64,000 nt of DNA. Origin: Channa striata (taxonomy: Eukaryota > Chordata > Actinopteri > Anabantiformes > Channidae). The notes beneath the pieces are model-generated. The model saw only the letters and a program-made list of their open reading frames with translations, had not been told where the DNA came from and did not search any database. The number at the start of each line of letters is the position of its first letter. Within the stretch, counting starts at the first letter, position 1. The translations under genes were made by a program, and so were the position numbers. Below, one piece after another: positions 1 to 27,279 of this stretch. The stretch spans positions 12,941,665-13,005,664 of the forward strand of contig CM065172.1 in assembly GCA_033026295.1 (NCBI GenBank). The letters are read 5' to 3'.

Positions 1-13897
<13,897 letters not shown>

Positions 13898-16800
13898 GAT
13901 TCTGCTGCCAGCGCTCTCTTCCCCCCCATTGCAAAGAAAAGGCGGAACCCTTCAGCCACGTGGTTACAGTGGGGAGAGAGAGAGAGGGAGGCACGCTCAG
14001 CCTAAGTGCATCTGAGCTGACGTTGCTGCGCTGCCTCAACAACCATTTCCTATACAAATTGATGCCCTCACTGCAGCACTGGTGTGTACACACCCGCATA
14101 CTGGTAGTGTACAGTGGCTCTCGTCAGCTTCAAGCTTTGAAGGAGCTTCTTTTGGATTCCTCTATCCTTCCCTCAGTCCCTGCATCCTCCATGGCGCTAC
14201 AAATCTCATGTATCTCTCTCCAGCAAGTGTTTCACTTTGAGAAATTCGACCAAAGTGAGGTAAAATCCATCACTTCACAGGCAAGTTGCTCTGATGTTTT
14301 CACTCACACTGCATCATTTTCACTCTGCCCAGGTAGAACTTCTATAAATAAGACAGATGAAAGACTGAGCAGTTATGTAAGCCATGGTAAGCGTTAATCA
14401 TGACATCAAGCAAGCGAGGGACGGCTGAGAGAAGATTGTAATTCCTCTGCCAATTGTCTGGTACACGACCACTTTCCTAGGCAGGAATCACTCGGAATAA
14501 TAATAGAGTTCGTGAAGGATAAGGAGACATGAATGGAGAGATGAAGGGGAACATGGCTGTGATGGCCTGCCTGTCTCCCCTGCCCTGCACCATCTTCCTG
14601 ACAGGAAGGTGATGCATGAGCATACAGCACAGAAATGCAGCGGTGAGTCAGCAAGCAGCCATCTACAGTCCATCAGACGTCTTAATAAGCCAGGAGAGAG
14701 AGGTCTCTATTGTTGGAAACAGCCTCGATGTTCCTGGCGTGCCAGAGCTGCACGCTTGCTCTCCACGTTGCCCCAGGCCTTGAGGACCTTATTTTGGCAA
14801 CCATTATGCTAGTAGCATGCATTCTCTTACCCTCATTCAACTTTTGCGGCTTAAGTGCACTCCACCAGAGATTTCAGTAAAAGATGTCTAAGGGCCATAT
14901 TTCTCCATGTCTTTTAAAAATTAAAGGCAGCCAAAGAGACACGCATGCAAGCACACATATTACTTCAGTTTGAGCCACTAGCTCTCTCAGATGCCTTTAG
15001 AATAAAACTATGGTATGGAATAGAAAATATAGGGTAATATATTTGGTTTTCACCATTGTGTATTTCAAACAGTGGGTTAAGGATGCAGTGATGGGGGATT
15101 AATAACAACAGGAACGTATGAGAGCTCACAGAAAGACGAGGGCAAAGAAATACATAAGCTGTAAAGCAAATACTTCGATGATGCAGTGAGACAGAGAACT
15201 TACACTCCCTAAAACTCTAGGAAAGTGTTCTTTCTGCGTGTTTATTGAGTCTATGTGCTGATGTCACCTCTGCAAGTCTTTTATGCTGAAGTGAGAAAGA
15301 CAGAATGATAGTGACAAGAGGGAAAAGGTTAGAGAGCGAGAAAAGAAACAGCGAGAGAAGAAGAAATGAGGAGGGAAAGAAGAGAACGCTAGAACAATAG
15401 GACCAGAGATCAACAGCAGAATCTTTTCTTTTTTGTTATTTTTTGCTGTTCAGTCAGTCTAAATATAGCTATCCTCTCCTTCTACTCCTCCCATCCCATG
15501 CTGGGGTTGGCAGTGGGGAGAGGATAGTGGAGGATTGTCAAAGTTCACTGAGTTTTGATGAATTCCCTCAAGAAAGAGCAAAGCAGATTTGAGACTGGCT
15601 CAGCTATTCACTGTTGCCAGATAGCCCATCTGAATGTGAACTAAGCGCCTATATGCAGAAGAAGAACAGACAGCCACTGAGACTTGTCTCTCATCACCCA
15701 ACAGCACATACGGTTTATTGTATCTGTTGCAAATATGGAGTCATTTTTTTCCCTTCCTTCTGAAGGAATTATATTACATCCAGTATTCAATCCTCCTGGT
15801 AATGCTATGCAGGTGTACTTCATAATGTTTCTGTTTTTAGATTTTCCCTTTGTACAGGCCTTCAGAATCAATGAGAGAATAAAGACAAAAACTTTTAATA
15901 GGTGCATGCTGACAAGAAGCCAAATCTCTCAAAAAATATATATTTACAATAATTTGTTATAATGACACGGCATCTTATCTGGCAATACTTGTTTTTCAAT
16001 GTTTTTCAGCTTTTTTTCATTTAAAGATTGAATCAAGAACGCCAACAGCTATACGTGTTTTATTCCAGTGTAAAATTATAACTAAAGCCTAATTATGATC
16101 ACCGTGTGTGACTTATTGTCCAATTAGACATCAAAAAAATAAAAAAGTTTGTCCATTTGCTGTACTCGATGGTTTTTGATTCTCATTGGCACACATTGCA
16201 TGTGATCATACAACATGACTTCACATTCACAGTGTTTCTTACAAAATGTATTTGCTGTTTCAGTTAAACAGAAACCTCATCTCTTCTAAAACACCTGGAC
16301 CAACTGGGCACTATGAGGCTTTGTAAACACGGACATCACAGAACATTCACTCCTAGACTTTCCCACCGCATCTGAAGAATTGAGCACGTAACATTCACAC
16401 ACTTCACACTGACCCATGTCTCCCATCTTCTGACTTGCAAAGATTCATCTTATTACATGGGTGCAGTGGCAGCAGAACAATTAGATGCAGAGGTGGATCA
16501 TCAGAGCCCGAGAGAAGGTCTCAAACAGAGGATGGCAGAGTGGATCGATAGGAGAGCCACCCAGATTGATACTCCATCCTATCCCAGGCAGCTCCACCCT
16601 CCTTCTGCTCTAATGTTACCTCAGGATACTTTCTCCCTGCTTGTAATCACCCCTTGGCAGCCTATAGGCTAAATATGCACTTCCAATTCATTTCCACACA
16701 AGCTTCACAACTGCTTTCTGACCAATGATCCTGACTATATGGAGAATATAGGATGTGTTGCATTAGCCAACTACAATGCTGCTGAAGCAAAGAGGGCAAT

Positions 16801-17610
16801 GCAATGACTAAAATCATCACGGATGGGTTCACAGTGAAGCTGGCATAGAGTAAAGTGGAGGAAGAGGAGCAAGACGCTGTAAGCCCAGCTAGTAGGGTCT
16901 ATCTTTTATCCATGCGCTCGAGTTGGCCTTGCTGGTTATGCTGTGCACACTCAGGTTTTCATCCCCCCCGGGGATCCCTCAATCTGACTTCACCAAACTG
17001 CTTCAAAGTGCAGAGAGGCTGGAGCTAACCCACATAAAGCTGTGCACCTACAGTGCTGTACAGATCGGCATAGTGCTGCTGCATCCTTCATTAAATGCGA
17101 TGTGTTTAGAAGAAGATGACCTGATTCAGGCTCCGGGCTTGAGTGAGGCCTAATTGGTGCATCTTGACTAGTAGGCTGCGCTAACTGAGGGAATGTCAAG
17201 CTTATCAATATGTAATGGTGCCCTACATATTTGTGTTTTCCAGCTGTTGAAAAACTGTTTTCTTGTGGTTGACTCTTAAACATTTTTGTTTAAATCTTTT
17301 GCATTTTCAGTCGCTAGTTTCTAAAAAGAAGTCTTTAGTGCTTACAGATTACAGATGTTACAGCCAGGAAAGCCTGATGAATAAATTAGAGATGTTTAAA
17401 ATAGTAAAACAGAGATGTCCTAGATAAGATGAGACAAATATGAGAAAAATGAGGCCATATTTCTTTGATTTGTGACATTGTACTGGTGTAAAAATATTTT
17501 TAAAAGGTGGCATTTCTGAACAAGAACTCAAAGCTGGAGCTAGAATCTTTGGACAACTCAACATTGCTGGTTCATCAAATTTAATCAAGGCATTGCACAC
17601 TGATGCATCA

Positions 17611-17660
17611 ACACACACATATATACACGCACACACACACATACACACACACACACACAA
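17611..17660. repeat. (CA)n microsatellite
   Basis: Interrupted CA/TA dinucleotide run of about 50 bases. Confidence 0.9.
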
Positions 17661-20337
17661 AGCACTTCGCTCCTCACGGGACAGGCTTTTAGTGCTCTGT
17701 CTCATGCAGTATTTAATTGACCCCACACAGGAAGCCTAGCAGTCCCAAATGCACTCCTTCCCCCCACCAACCGAGAAAGCATGAACGTCGGAGAGTGTGC
17801 CCACAGCTTCCCACCAGTGCTCCTCTGTCACACAACTGCACTAAATGTCATTTTCTGCTTTTGTGCAACTCAGACTTTTCACAGAAATGTGAGCACTGAG
17901 CGTGGGGAGTTTGGACAAAACATCCTCGTTTGTTCAGGACGCTCATATGTAGGTGAAAATTGTGCCCTGCCTCACTACATCCACTCAATATTTCAAAGTT
18001 TCCTTTCAAATTACAAGAACAGAGTTGAAGTACACTCCCATTTCTACAGATTCACCCTACATGAGAGCAGGCATCATTCTCAGTGTTATGTTTATAATGG
18101 CTATTAATGCAGTTTGCAGCAAAGAGCCTGGAAGCAGAAGAGAAAGCAGCTTACTTACTCAGTTGGAGGTAGGAGAGCACACTCCCCGTCTCTCGTGCTC
18201 ACTTCCTCTGCTAGTCAGTCATGGTGTGCCCTCTCTCTCGGGTAACACTGAAGTGTGCCGGAGCGCGCTTGTAAGCAGTCTATCTCTCTCTCCCTCTCTT
18301 TCTCTACACCCCCTCCTCTCTTATTCTTCACCGCTCTCAGTACACAACCCTGAACTACGTCAGCGAAGCTCTCTCTGCTCTGCATATCATGCTTCCCACC
18401 CTCTTTCCTCTCTCTTCTCTTGCCTTCATCACTGGCTTGTCTGTCCAATAGGACTCTGTATCACAAGCCCAGGTTAACTTCATTCACTATAGCTCTTTAT
18501 TAGCATGTGATGATCTCCTCGTGTTGTATCCTACGTGCTCATTAACATAATGTCAATTCAAACTTTCAGACACGTTTTTATTGTCTAAAGAATCTGTCCT
18601 GTTTAGCATTGATTTTCTTTATCTTGAACTAATTTATTTTTGCCAAACAATATAAAATAGCTCCAAAGCAAAGCCACAAAAGTGAAACTCACAAACAAAT
18701 AGATTGTCAAAATAAATTGTCAAAAGAGAATCATGCATTTTTCAGTCACATTACATTGTTTCTCTTGGGACCTGTGAATTTCAACATGTCAAAAGCCAAA
18801 AGTTTGGAGGTGAGTGGAAGACTTGTGGTGGTGAGGGGATATGGGAGCCGTGTTAGTTGTCTGTGTTGGAAATGTGGAGGGGTCCCCAGTGCAGCCCTCT
18901 GTTCACTCACTGTAGATGTCATGCCTGGCTGTGCTCTGACAGCTGCTCAGCAGTTGAGTGTGTGTGTTACAGATGTGGACAGATGTGAACGTGGGAGATT
19001 AAAAAAAAAAACTTCTCAAGATGTAACAGTATCAGCCAATGTGTTAATTTGTTTGACTTTGTCTTTCGGTGTCAAGTAAACAAGAAACATTTAACGATGG
19101 AACAGTCTGATACCATAAAACCATGAATCTGGGTGCTGTCCAAATCTCCAGCAAAGTTGAGATTTATTATTCATCGAAAAGGTCACAGGAAACATTGAGG
19201 CGGATAAGAAATAAAGAAAATAGAGAGATGGAGGAGGCATCCATTTAAATTCTGCATGAGCTGAAGATGTGAATAAAACATGAAAGGATGAATGAATGAA
19301 AGCCTGAAAGTTAAACTCCGTGGTGCTGCAGTTTTGGAGCTGCACCCAAGCATTGAGTGCAGATGTCTGTCAGTCTGTCCCATAAGAAGCACCTCTGTGG
19401 GCAGAGCTGCTGCTGGTGCATTATGGATGAGGGGCTATTTTAAGGCACCAGGGATGCTGCGTTTTAATTTTTGAGTTGAGGGAGATGACACCTGGCTGCT
19501 GCCAAATCCTTTCATGAGCTTTATATATTGCTTTATGGGTTCAGACATGCAGGTACAGCATGCGTTCCACACAGACCTGATCCCTGTTTGAAGTATGGTT
19601 ATGATGAGGAAGAGGTCGACAAAAAAAAAACCCTCACGCTGCGAAGTGACTGAAAGTGTCTCCAAACAGGATTTTATACAGACAGTATGTAAGTGAGAAA
19701 GATATCGTACATACATTACATTATGTCTTGTTGACAGCTCATTCAAGCCGCTTGTGTAAATGTTACAATATATTTCAAACAAATATGAAAGACATTAGTT
19801 CACAGTCACTAAAAAAATCATGTTTCTGCTTGATGATATGAGCAAATAATTACAATAAGCAGCAGTAGCTGTATTACTGTAGAAGAGAGGAGTGTAATAT
19901 TAACACAGCCACTCCTGGGCATGCACAACTGCACATGCTGCAAGCTTCAACTGGCAATTTTAAAGGGCAATTTATAAACCCTATATAAGATGAAAGTGCT
20001 CACAACACTGCTCATGTGAGACTATTTGCATTCAAAAAAATAAATTACAATCTGGTTTTATGAAATGTAAAACTTGACAAAACAATAAACATCTTTGATT
20101 CATTATTTATCAAACAACCCTGTTCTGTACATCTGCTCTTTTTCCAAATGGAGGGAACGTCGACATGAATGAATGGTGTAATCTCTTTCTAAAGCAAGTG
20201 TCTCATACTTGTCCCAATGTTATGCACCTCAAATAAAAAGGGCAAATAGCAAATTAAGGGGAAGGTACTTCCCAACAGAGATAATTAATTTGACCAAACC
20301 TGTTTCAGTGAGGTGCTTTTATTCGTCCACTGCACAG

Positions 20338-20620
20338 GATGAATCTAGTGCACAGAGATGAAATAGGCCCCTTGCAGTTTGCCTACCAGACAGACAGTGA
20401 AGCAAATGATGCAATCATCTTACTTCTCTAGAGGAGATTTTCCCAGCTGGAGACGGTTGGCAGCATGATCAGAATCACGTGTTTTGACTTTTCAACCACC
20501 TTTAACACAGTCCAGACCCTTTGGGTGGGGAAACAAGCTTACAGAGATGCAGATGGACCCCCTAACTCCGTTCTGGATCACCGATGATCTATAAACAGAG
20601 TCAAATTTCTGCCATTTGGT
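20338..20620 (+). mobile_element. Decayed LINE reverse-transcriptase fragment
   Basis: In one plus-strand frame the text reads LQFAYQTDSEANDAIILLL, a stop, then RITCFDFSTTFNTVQTL. These match the non-LTR RT blocks usually seen as LQFAYR..DDAI and FIDFSSAFNTI. About 20 bases later another frame gives DPLTPFWITDDL, like the following 'W I.DFL' block. The in-frame stops and a frame change mark a dead copy. The pattern fits CR1/L2/Rex-type fish LINEs; the exact family cannot be named without a repeat library. Confidence 0.8.
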
Positions 20621-21595
20621 TTATTATGAAATGCACCGCATCTATCTCTTTGAAATCGAACCTTGAGGAAAAAAGTAAGCAAAGGAGTGTGAAGGGAACC
20701 TCTGACTTTTGAAAATGTCAGGCTGCTCAGGCTTAATCATGTGAGATGACAAAAATATCAACTCAAAAAAAACCCTAAAAAATAAAGATTAAAGGCATCG
20801 TGACTTTTTGGTGAGTTATTGCATTGTTATTTCATCACACTTTTTATGATAATAATAGATTCCTCAGTTCTCTATGTTCACCAGCCAAGAATGGAACTCA
20901 TGGTGGGGGGAAAATGATTATGATTTGTAATGCATATTAGACTAATATTTTAGGTTATTTAGAGGATATAATAATAATTAAATTTAAGGTTAGTACACAT
21001 TGTAACACATTGCTGCACAGGGAACTTTTAACTGTCCTCTAATATTTTGCAATTACTATTTTCACTTTGTCACTCTTTACTGTAAGTAGTATTTTTCTCC
21101 TGTTAGTTCTTTGCAATGCCTATTAACAAAAGCATTATTATTTCATGTTGTGGTTGTTGTAGGCCTAAGCATACTCATGTCAGACATCAGAATGTGAATA
21201 TTAGTGAATCCCACAAATACTAACAGTGCGCTGAAGGAATAAAGACTTGTTTGTCCTTTAAATGTGATAAAATAGTTGCATCACACTCACATGTGACTAA
21301 ATTGTTTTTATATTTAAATTAAAATTGCTGTAGCTGAAGGAAAATGCTATTAATTCTCTTATAAAATGATGAGATGGAGGCAGAACAGACCCAACAGTGA
21401 TGGACAATTGTTTCATCTGTTTCTCCAGTTACATAATGTCCGTCCAATTGGTTATGAAGAATGAAAAGCCCGGTGTCACACTGCAGCTCATCTGTCCTGT
21501 TCCCCACTGGGTCACACAGGCTGTGGACCGACGGCTGCAGCTCGGATCCAGCCCCCGAATCTCCAGCCGTCGTCAAACACTGAGAATCCACCTAC

Positions 21596-21634
21596 CTCGT
21601 TAAGCAGGAAGACGCTGGAATTGGTCAGGGACAT
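21596..21634 (-). CDS. Candidate alternative first exon (cacnb3 or unknown gene)
   Basis: On the minus strand an ATG opens 13 codons, MSLTNSSVFLLNE, and runs into a strong donor GAG|GTAGGTGG in phase 0. That phase fits the cacnb3 second exon (11009), and the strand is the same. A TATA-like run lies about 65 bases upstream. The flanking DNA (21.5-21.85 kb) is GC-rich compared with its surroundings. Joining this exon to cacnb3 is inference; it could begin a different transcript or be chance. Confidence 0.35.
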
Positions 21635-21690
21635 CCGCAGTTTACGGGGATCTCGGACAGCTCAGCCCAACGTGGCTGGAAAAAAAAACC

Positions 21691-21702
21691 GCTTTTTTTA
21701 TA
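21691..21702 (-). promoter_or_regulatory. TATA-box-like element
   Basis: Reads TATAAAAAAAGC on the minus strand. A start site about 30 bases downstream would leave a leader of roughly 35 bases before the ATG at 21634. The GC-rich flank supports a core promoter, but there is no transcript evidence. Confidence 0.35.
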
Positions 21703-24700
21703 CAGTCAAGGCTTGAAAACGGGTCCAGCAGCTCCTCGAGGCTCCGACGGGATGTGAAGCTCCGGCGGCATCGGCGCTGCAGAAGCTCTGGGTTCTGGAC
21801 TGACGGCATGATCTTTGACTGTCCACGGAGACATATGGACGGATAGAATTCATCTTTCCTCATAAATTATGCAGGACGTGCACTTTTCCACAGCCCGGTC
21901 CCCGAGGGGTTTCTGAGGCTGTGGGATTTCTGATGTCCCGTGTAAATTCATGGTGCTCCTCTCTGAGTTTGGCAGTGGTCAGCTTAGATCTGATCAGGGA
22001 TTAACTGCATTGGTTTATAGCAACAAAGTAAAACTGTTTTTTGTTCTTATCAATAACTGACCCTGCATGTTTCCATCCAATTATTAAAATTTTTACAAAA
22101 CAGACTTGGCTTCAACTTTAATTTTGAGCTCAGGATGACACTGATGTGATGGAATGAGCCTTGTTCTTCCTGGGAGTCTAATCTTCACATACATCCATGC
22201 CGTTGTTGAGTTATCCCAGTCTGAGATGTCCCTTCATCTCTTTTTCCACGATCCTAGACATTTGTATACAGGCGTTTGTCAGGAAGGATGGGATGAGGGT
22301 CCTCTCAGTTTTCACTGATCCAGCACTTTGGCTCCTTCACATCCTGTAAACACGCTCCATTTATGCAATCGAAGGCTCCAGTCAGGTAGTTTACACTGTC
22401 AATGTCAAAAAGACAGCACAAAGTCAGTGTCGACCATGGGAGGGAGCAGGAAGGGCGATGCCCCACGCAGTGAGGCAAACACAGTTAGTGAGTGTCAATA
22501 CCCAGACATTTCTATCAACAATAAACTGTCACCCCAAAACCACATATCCTGTTTTCAAAAGCAAACAATGTGTTTAGGTCACACTCACAGCAAGTGAAAA
22601 TGTATTCACCACAGAACATTCGTTAGACACTACATCAAATAATCTAGGACAAAGCATCCAGGGCATGTAGATAGAGGAACAGAACATTTTTATTGTAAAC
22701 TTAATTAGGAAAATGTTGCAGTCAATGTGATTTGCACATTTAGCACTTTCCTAACAAACAAACAAAAAATAAAAATCACATTACTGCGCAATCACTGTAA
22801 TTTAGATTCATTCTGCACCATCATGTGTTTGTGCAGGGTTTGACCAGAGGACTTCATCCACATCACAGGCAATAGTTTGAACATGGACATGGAATAGTTT
22901 CCCAAATTTCCTCAGTAATGATTCTCCCTGCTCTTCCTCACTCCCCTCCCCCTCTTCTATCACCTCTCGCACTAACTCTTCTAATGTGTTTAAAGATTGG
23001 CAAAAAATGGAGGAAGAGTTTTGAAAATTGTGTATAAGTACCTGAACAGTGTTTAAGGCTTGGCCAAAAGATTCGGAAAAATTAAGTTTATCAAGTCACA
23101 CGATGTCTCCTCTTCACAGTAAACACACCTACTGAACTAATGTCATATTACAGAAGCATAAAGCTGAGCAGGACTTCTGCGCTGTCCTTCACACGGATGA
23201 GAAAACAGCTTCAAAGTGTTATACTCACAAACAATATTCTGGACCATAAACATCAAACATGTTCGTGAAGTAGATGTCTTGTTAAGTAAAACATGTTTTT
23301 GAAAGAATGGGGAGTTCAAACAAAATGAAAATAAAATTAATATTTATAAATAATCAGCATAAAATACAACCACATACGGGAATTTACGCTGAGAAAGTCC
23401 ACCGGGACCTGATTCAGCAACAGTATTTGATGGTCGCAAGGAAAAATGGTAGCGAGATCGTGGTAAGAACATGTCCTTTGTGCCGGTAACACACATGATG
23501 TGTTTCCTCCAACCTCTTATCCTCTACACAGAGGAATCATTCCAAATCACAGGCCTACCTGTTCAGGAAGTGCAATGTGAGAGAGAAGACGGGCAGCTGC
23601 ACCCACTGGTGGGCAGACTCAAGAATGTGGTCATGTACAGAACACGCACAGTCCACATGAAGAAAACCTTTCTGAATTCTTGAGAAACAGTAAAGCCTGA
23701 GAAAAAAATAGATCATGTTTTGGCCTCCATTGTAGTGGCCTCCATAATGAGGACGTCCAGAAACTTTACGTAGTACTGTATGAAATACTGTATGAATCTC
23801 TTATATTGTAAAAGTATAAGACAGTCTTTATAGAGGTGAAAGAGAACCCAGCCCTGTACCTCCTTCTGCCAGGGCAGAATAAAGGATTGACACGGTGCAC
23901 AGTACATACAAATGTAGACAATGGTGAACATAGCTGTAGATTTACATAAATACAAAAATATGCAATAAAAAAAGAATAAATCATATATATATATATATAT
24001 TTTTGCCCTGCTATGCACTTTTTTTGTGTAGCGTGTAATTATTGGCTGGTTTTGTGTATCATCTGACAGGAGTGTTTGGTTTTGAAAAAAGATAAAATAG
24101 TTATGACTCCATTGTTTGATTTTGCAAGACCAGTCAAATGTTTTCGTGAATGTAGCTTGAAGTTTAACTTGAGAGTTCATTGTTTTCAGAAATGGACGGG
24201 AGATGTCACAAAAAGTGTTTTGTCAATTCCGGAAAAATTCAAGCTGCTAAAATTTACGTCTTCACAAACACTTAAATGACCTTTTTTGTTTCCATTGCAC
24301 ATTTTCTGGTGTCGTCCTACTTTGTGCTTAGTATAACGTGGACTGCAGTACTGTTATTGGTTAAAACCTGATTCTGCTTCTGCTGTTGTGAAACTGGACT
24401 TGTCCTGCTCGTTATCATTAGTAGAATCTGACGAACGGCCGGGTCCCTGTACATTGTGCAGCACAGTAACCCGTAAACCGCACTACCTGTGCTCCATATT
24501 AAAGGAGCGTGACTCCATACTGTAACCTAATGTTTAATGTTCCCGGCGGGGTCTGTGAGGGTGTGTTGTTGTTCAAAGGGTGAAAAGTCAACAGATTCTT
24601 CTGTGTCAACACCAGTGTGGCCTTACTGGTTTACAGATTAAACTCAATCATGTGATCGGCTGATTATTGGCTGGTCGTGGCACCAATAAACATGCTTCTG

Positions 24701-25063
24701 TTTTTCTTTATAGTTTCACTGTAAAAAAAGACAAACCAATGTCAACAAAAAAAAGTCAAGCAGTTTCATTCTGACTGCTGCAGGAGATTTTTCTGAGGGA
24801 CAAACGTGGACACATTCCACCAGATGGTGCTGTGGTGTCGCTTTGCTGGGATCTTTGACATCAGCTGGAGTTTTGTGTTTTGTTTTCTGCCGCTTATTAA
24901 AGCATAAAAAGTGTGTTTTTAAGTTGTGGCATAACGTGGGTGACACTGTGAGCTGCGGTGGACGTGGAATAAAGCAGAAGATGTGAAGTGTGACATGCAT
25001 GTAGGAAGAGACACACTGGAACCTCTAGGGGGACTCGAGTGTCCACGATTGGGAACGAAAGGC

Positions 25064-25119
<56 letters not shown>
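21703..25119. other. Intergenic region between cacnb3 and adcy6 promoters
   Basis: No coding exon recognised. Contents are AT-rich DNA, an AT dinucleotide run at 23982-24000, and a GC-rich rise toward 25 kb where the adcy6 leader begins. Confidence 0.55.
25073..25119. repeat. (GA)n microsatellite at the adcy6 5' region
   Basis: About 23 GA units directly upstream of, or within, the GC-rich presumed first exon of adcy6. GA/CT tracts near vertebrate promoters can bind GAGA-type factors, but nothing here shows that. Confidence 0.95.
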
Positions 25120-25121
<2 letters not shown>

Positions 25122-25342
25122 TCGGGGAGGTCGAGGTGGTGGGAATGTGCTGGGAACAGCGGAGGCAGCCTCGCAGCCTTTTCCTCGCTCCCCTCCGGGT
25201 GAAAAACCCGCTTCCAGACGGAGAGACCCGCATCCGAAAGCTTGTGACGGCGGCTGCGTGACGCCCGAAGACGAGGCTGATGAGCCGCTCCAGTGCTGCA
25301 GTGTCACGGCTCCGTCTGCACCGGATCACAGGATCTCCGATG
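25120..25342 (+). other. adcy6: Presumed non-coding first exon and GC-rich promoter of adcy6
   Basis: CpG-rich DNA ending in a strong donor, CTCCGATG|GTAAGTGCG; the GC-rich character continues to about 25.9 kb. The 5' limit is not defined and is set here at the end of the GA repeat. The last three exon bases are ATG, so splicing decides which frame that ATG opens. Assignment to adcy6 rests on strand, position upstream of its ATG exon, and the usual presence of non-coding 5' exons in vertebrate ADCY6. Confidence 0.55.
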
Positions 25343-27086
25343 GTAAGTGCGTTGCCTCCGACCGTGTTGGGCAACTGTTGTTGCTGTCGGCCGGACTGAA
25401 ACGCAGCGCTCGGAAAAAACACCGACAGCTGACAGTGTTTTCCTGCGGTGACTGCGGCGGCGTGTGCGGGACTGTCCACACTTCAGTCCCGCGTCCTTGG
25501 ACAATTAGTCACTTCACTTACACCTTCATTAACACGTAACGCAGAGCGACTCTACGAACCGGAGCGTTTCTTCTACGGTTCTGGCCCATAAAATTTCCCC
25601 TCCTTGTTCCGTCGTCCAGTGACCCGTTCGGATCCGAACTGTGACGTTTCTGTTGGAGCAGTCGGGCCCAGTATGTAACCTATGCAGATCCCGTTATTGG
25701 ACCGGACGTGAGACACAGCAGAGGACCCCGGACTCGAGTTGTTCTACTCCTGATAAGTTGTTCAGGGGGCCGATGCGGGTCGAGCTGCACTTTTTTTTTT
25801 TCCCGTGGCACACACCGAGTCCTGGTTTTCCGTCCAGTTATGTAATGACCGCCCGCGACCACGAACGGCCTGCGCCTGCACGTGTGTCTGCGAAACATGT
25901 TTCCGAACATCAGGCCTGTTTTTCAGCAGGGATGGTTCCAGCAGAGCATCAGCATCCCCCTCATCAGGGATGCACCCTGGACCGCTGACCCAAATCGAGT
26001 CGTGCTTAAGAATTCAGATTTAATTCTTCTCTCTCTTTTTTTTTTTATCGGCAGAAGCTTTGAAAGTATAGATTATACTATTGCATAAGAGCCTGTCATA
26101 TATGTATCAAAGGTGACACCAGGACCAAGGTTCTTCCCGCAGGAAGCTTGTGAGGGGAAAGGTGAACTGTAGATTTACAGGATCTCAGAGCTGTCAAGGA
26201 ATAGAAGAATGATTTTAAAGAAAATACTAAGCGTGTGTTAATAAAAATATGTATATTTTTAAAAATGCGGTCGATGAACCATGTGGATTTGCAGTCACCC
26301 TTACCTTTTTTTGTGGCGGCTGAGCAACTGATATTGCAAGCTGCTGTTGATTATAAACATGTCCATATGTGTAGTTCATGTTCACTCGTCCCACTGTTTG
26401 TCTCAGCTCAGACAGCCTGGCAGAGATTTGCTTATTAAGTTTAGAGGTTAGCAGTGTCCTTGACATGTGCTGCCAGAAGCCAGCCGTAGTGAGTCATGAA
26501 AGCTAATGGGGAAAGCATGGACAATTTAATCTGGACTGGAGAGCTCTTGATCTCCAATGGTGCCTGCTCAGTTGGCCTTTGTTGTCAAATAGAGCACACC
26601 CATCTCGTCCCACTCAAGATTTCAGGGGCAGATTGCGGTGATAGAGCGAAGCCGAGCACCAAGGACGGTCATTCGTGTCTTACAAAACAGCAAATGTTCA
26701 ATAATGCAACAATCAGTGAAGAGTTTGATGAATTGGAATTCATTAAAATTGTGTCCGTTGTTATTGGTTGATGACAAAATTGACACTCAAAATTGAATGT
26801 TTGGCAAACAAAGCCGCATATAATTTCCATGGTAATCTTGTCCCATGCTGGTAAGGGAAGGTGATAAGGAAGAGTGGAACAGAGAATGCATTTAACAGAT
26901 TATTTCCTGGCTGGGCTATTTTTAAACTTTATGCCACAGAGTTAGATTCAAACAGATGTAAACTCATCATGCACCATATGGCATATGTCTTTTTCTTTAC
27001 GCTCTCCATAAGGATCCTTATCCTCAGGTGATCGTCCAAACACAAATGTTAGCTCCTCACCATCATGTGTTTGTGTGTTTTCCCAG

Positions 27087-27279
27087 GAAAACAGATGGTC
27101 TAGAGGCACAGGTGCACAGGGCTCACACACCGACTTTTTCGACACTCGAAGCGTGGCTGAAACACAGACGCACCTTTGATGCCTCTGGCCAGTCTGAGCT
27201 CATGGTGTATGCTCAGGGGGATAAACTAGTGGCTTGGCCAAAGAGCAGGGTGTCTCTACACACAACCAAGCCCACACAG
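27087..27279 (+). other. adcy6: Candidate second non-coding leader exon of adcy6
   Basis: A 193-base segment flanked by TTTTCCCAG and GTGAGAAG, about 115 bases before the ATG exon. Its long open frame is not in frame with the adcy6 start: joined to 27395 that frame continues as DVMGQRTPC and stops near 27.53 kb. If spliced it is leader sequence. It contains a minimal uORF, ATG-GTC-TAG, at 27094-27102. Confidence 0.5.

Larger units (their letters stand above)
13898..21595. other. Upstream of proximal cacnb3 exon, mostly featureless
   Basis: No coding exon recognised. It contains a CA microsatellite (17.61-17.66 kb), a pyrimidine-rich plus-strand stretch (18.2-18.4 kb) and the LINE relic at 20.4 kb. 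A minus-strand ACTGA|GTAAGT at 18158-18153 could be the donor of a non-coding first exon, but nothing else supports it. If the exon at 21.6 kb is used, this stretch is a cacnb3 intron. Confidence 0.5.

Noticed and set aside
14406..18477. Several open frames of 60-174 codons
   Set aside because: None has recognisable domains or splice-bounded structure, and composition follows pyrimidine-rich local DNA.
24919..25539. Long open frames on both strands near 25 kb (up to 186 codons)
   Set aside because: They arise from the GA/CT repeat and GC-rich promoter DNA, have no family resemblance, and overlap the leader donor.
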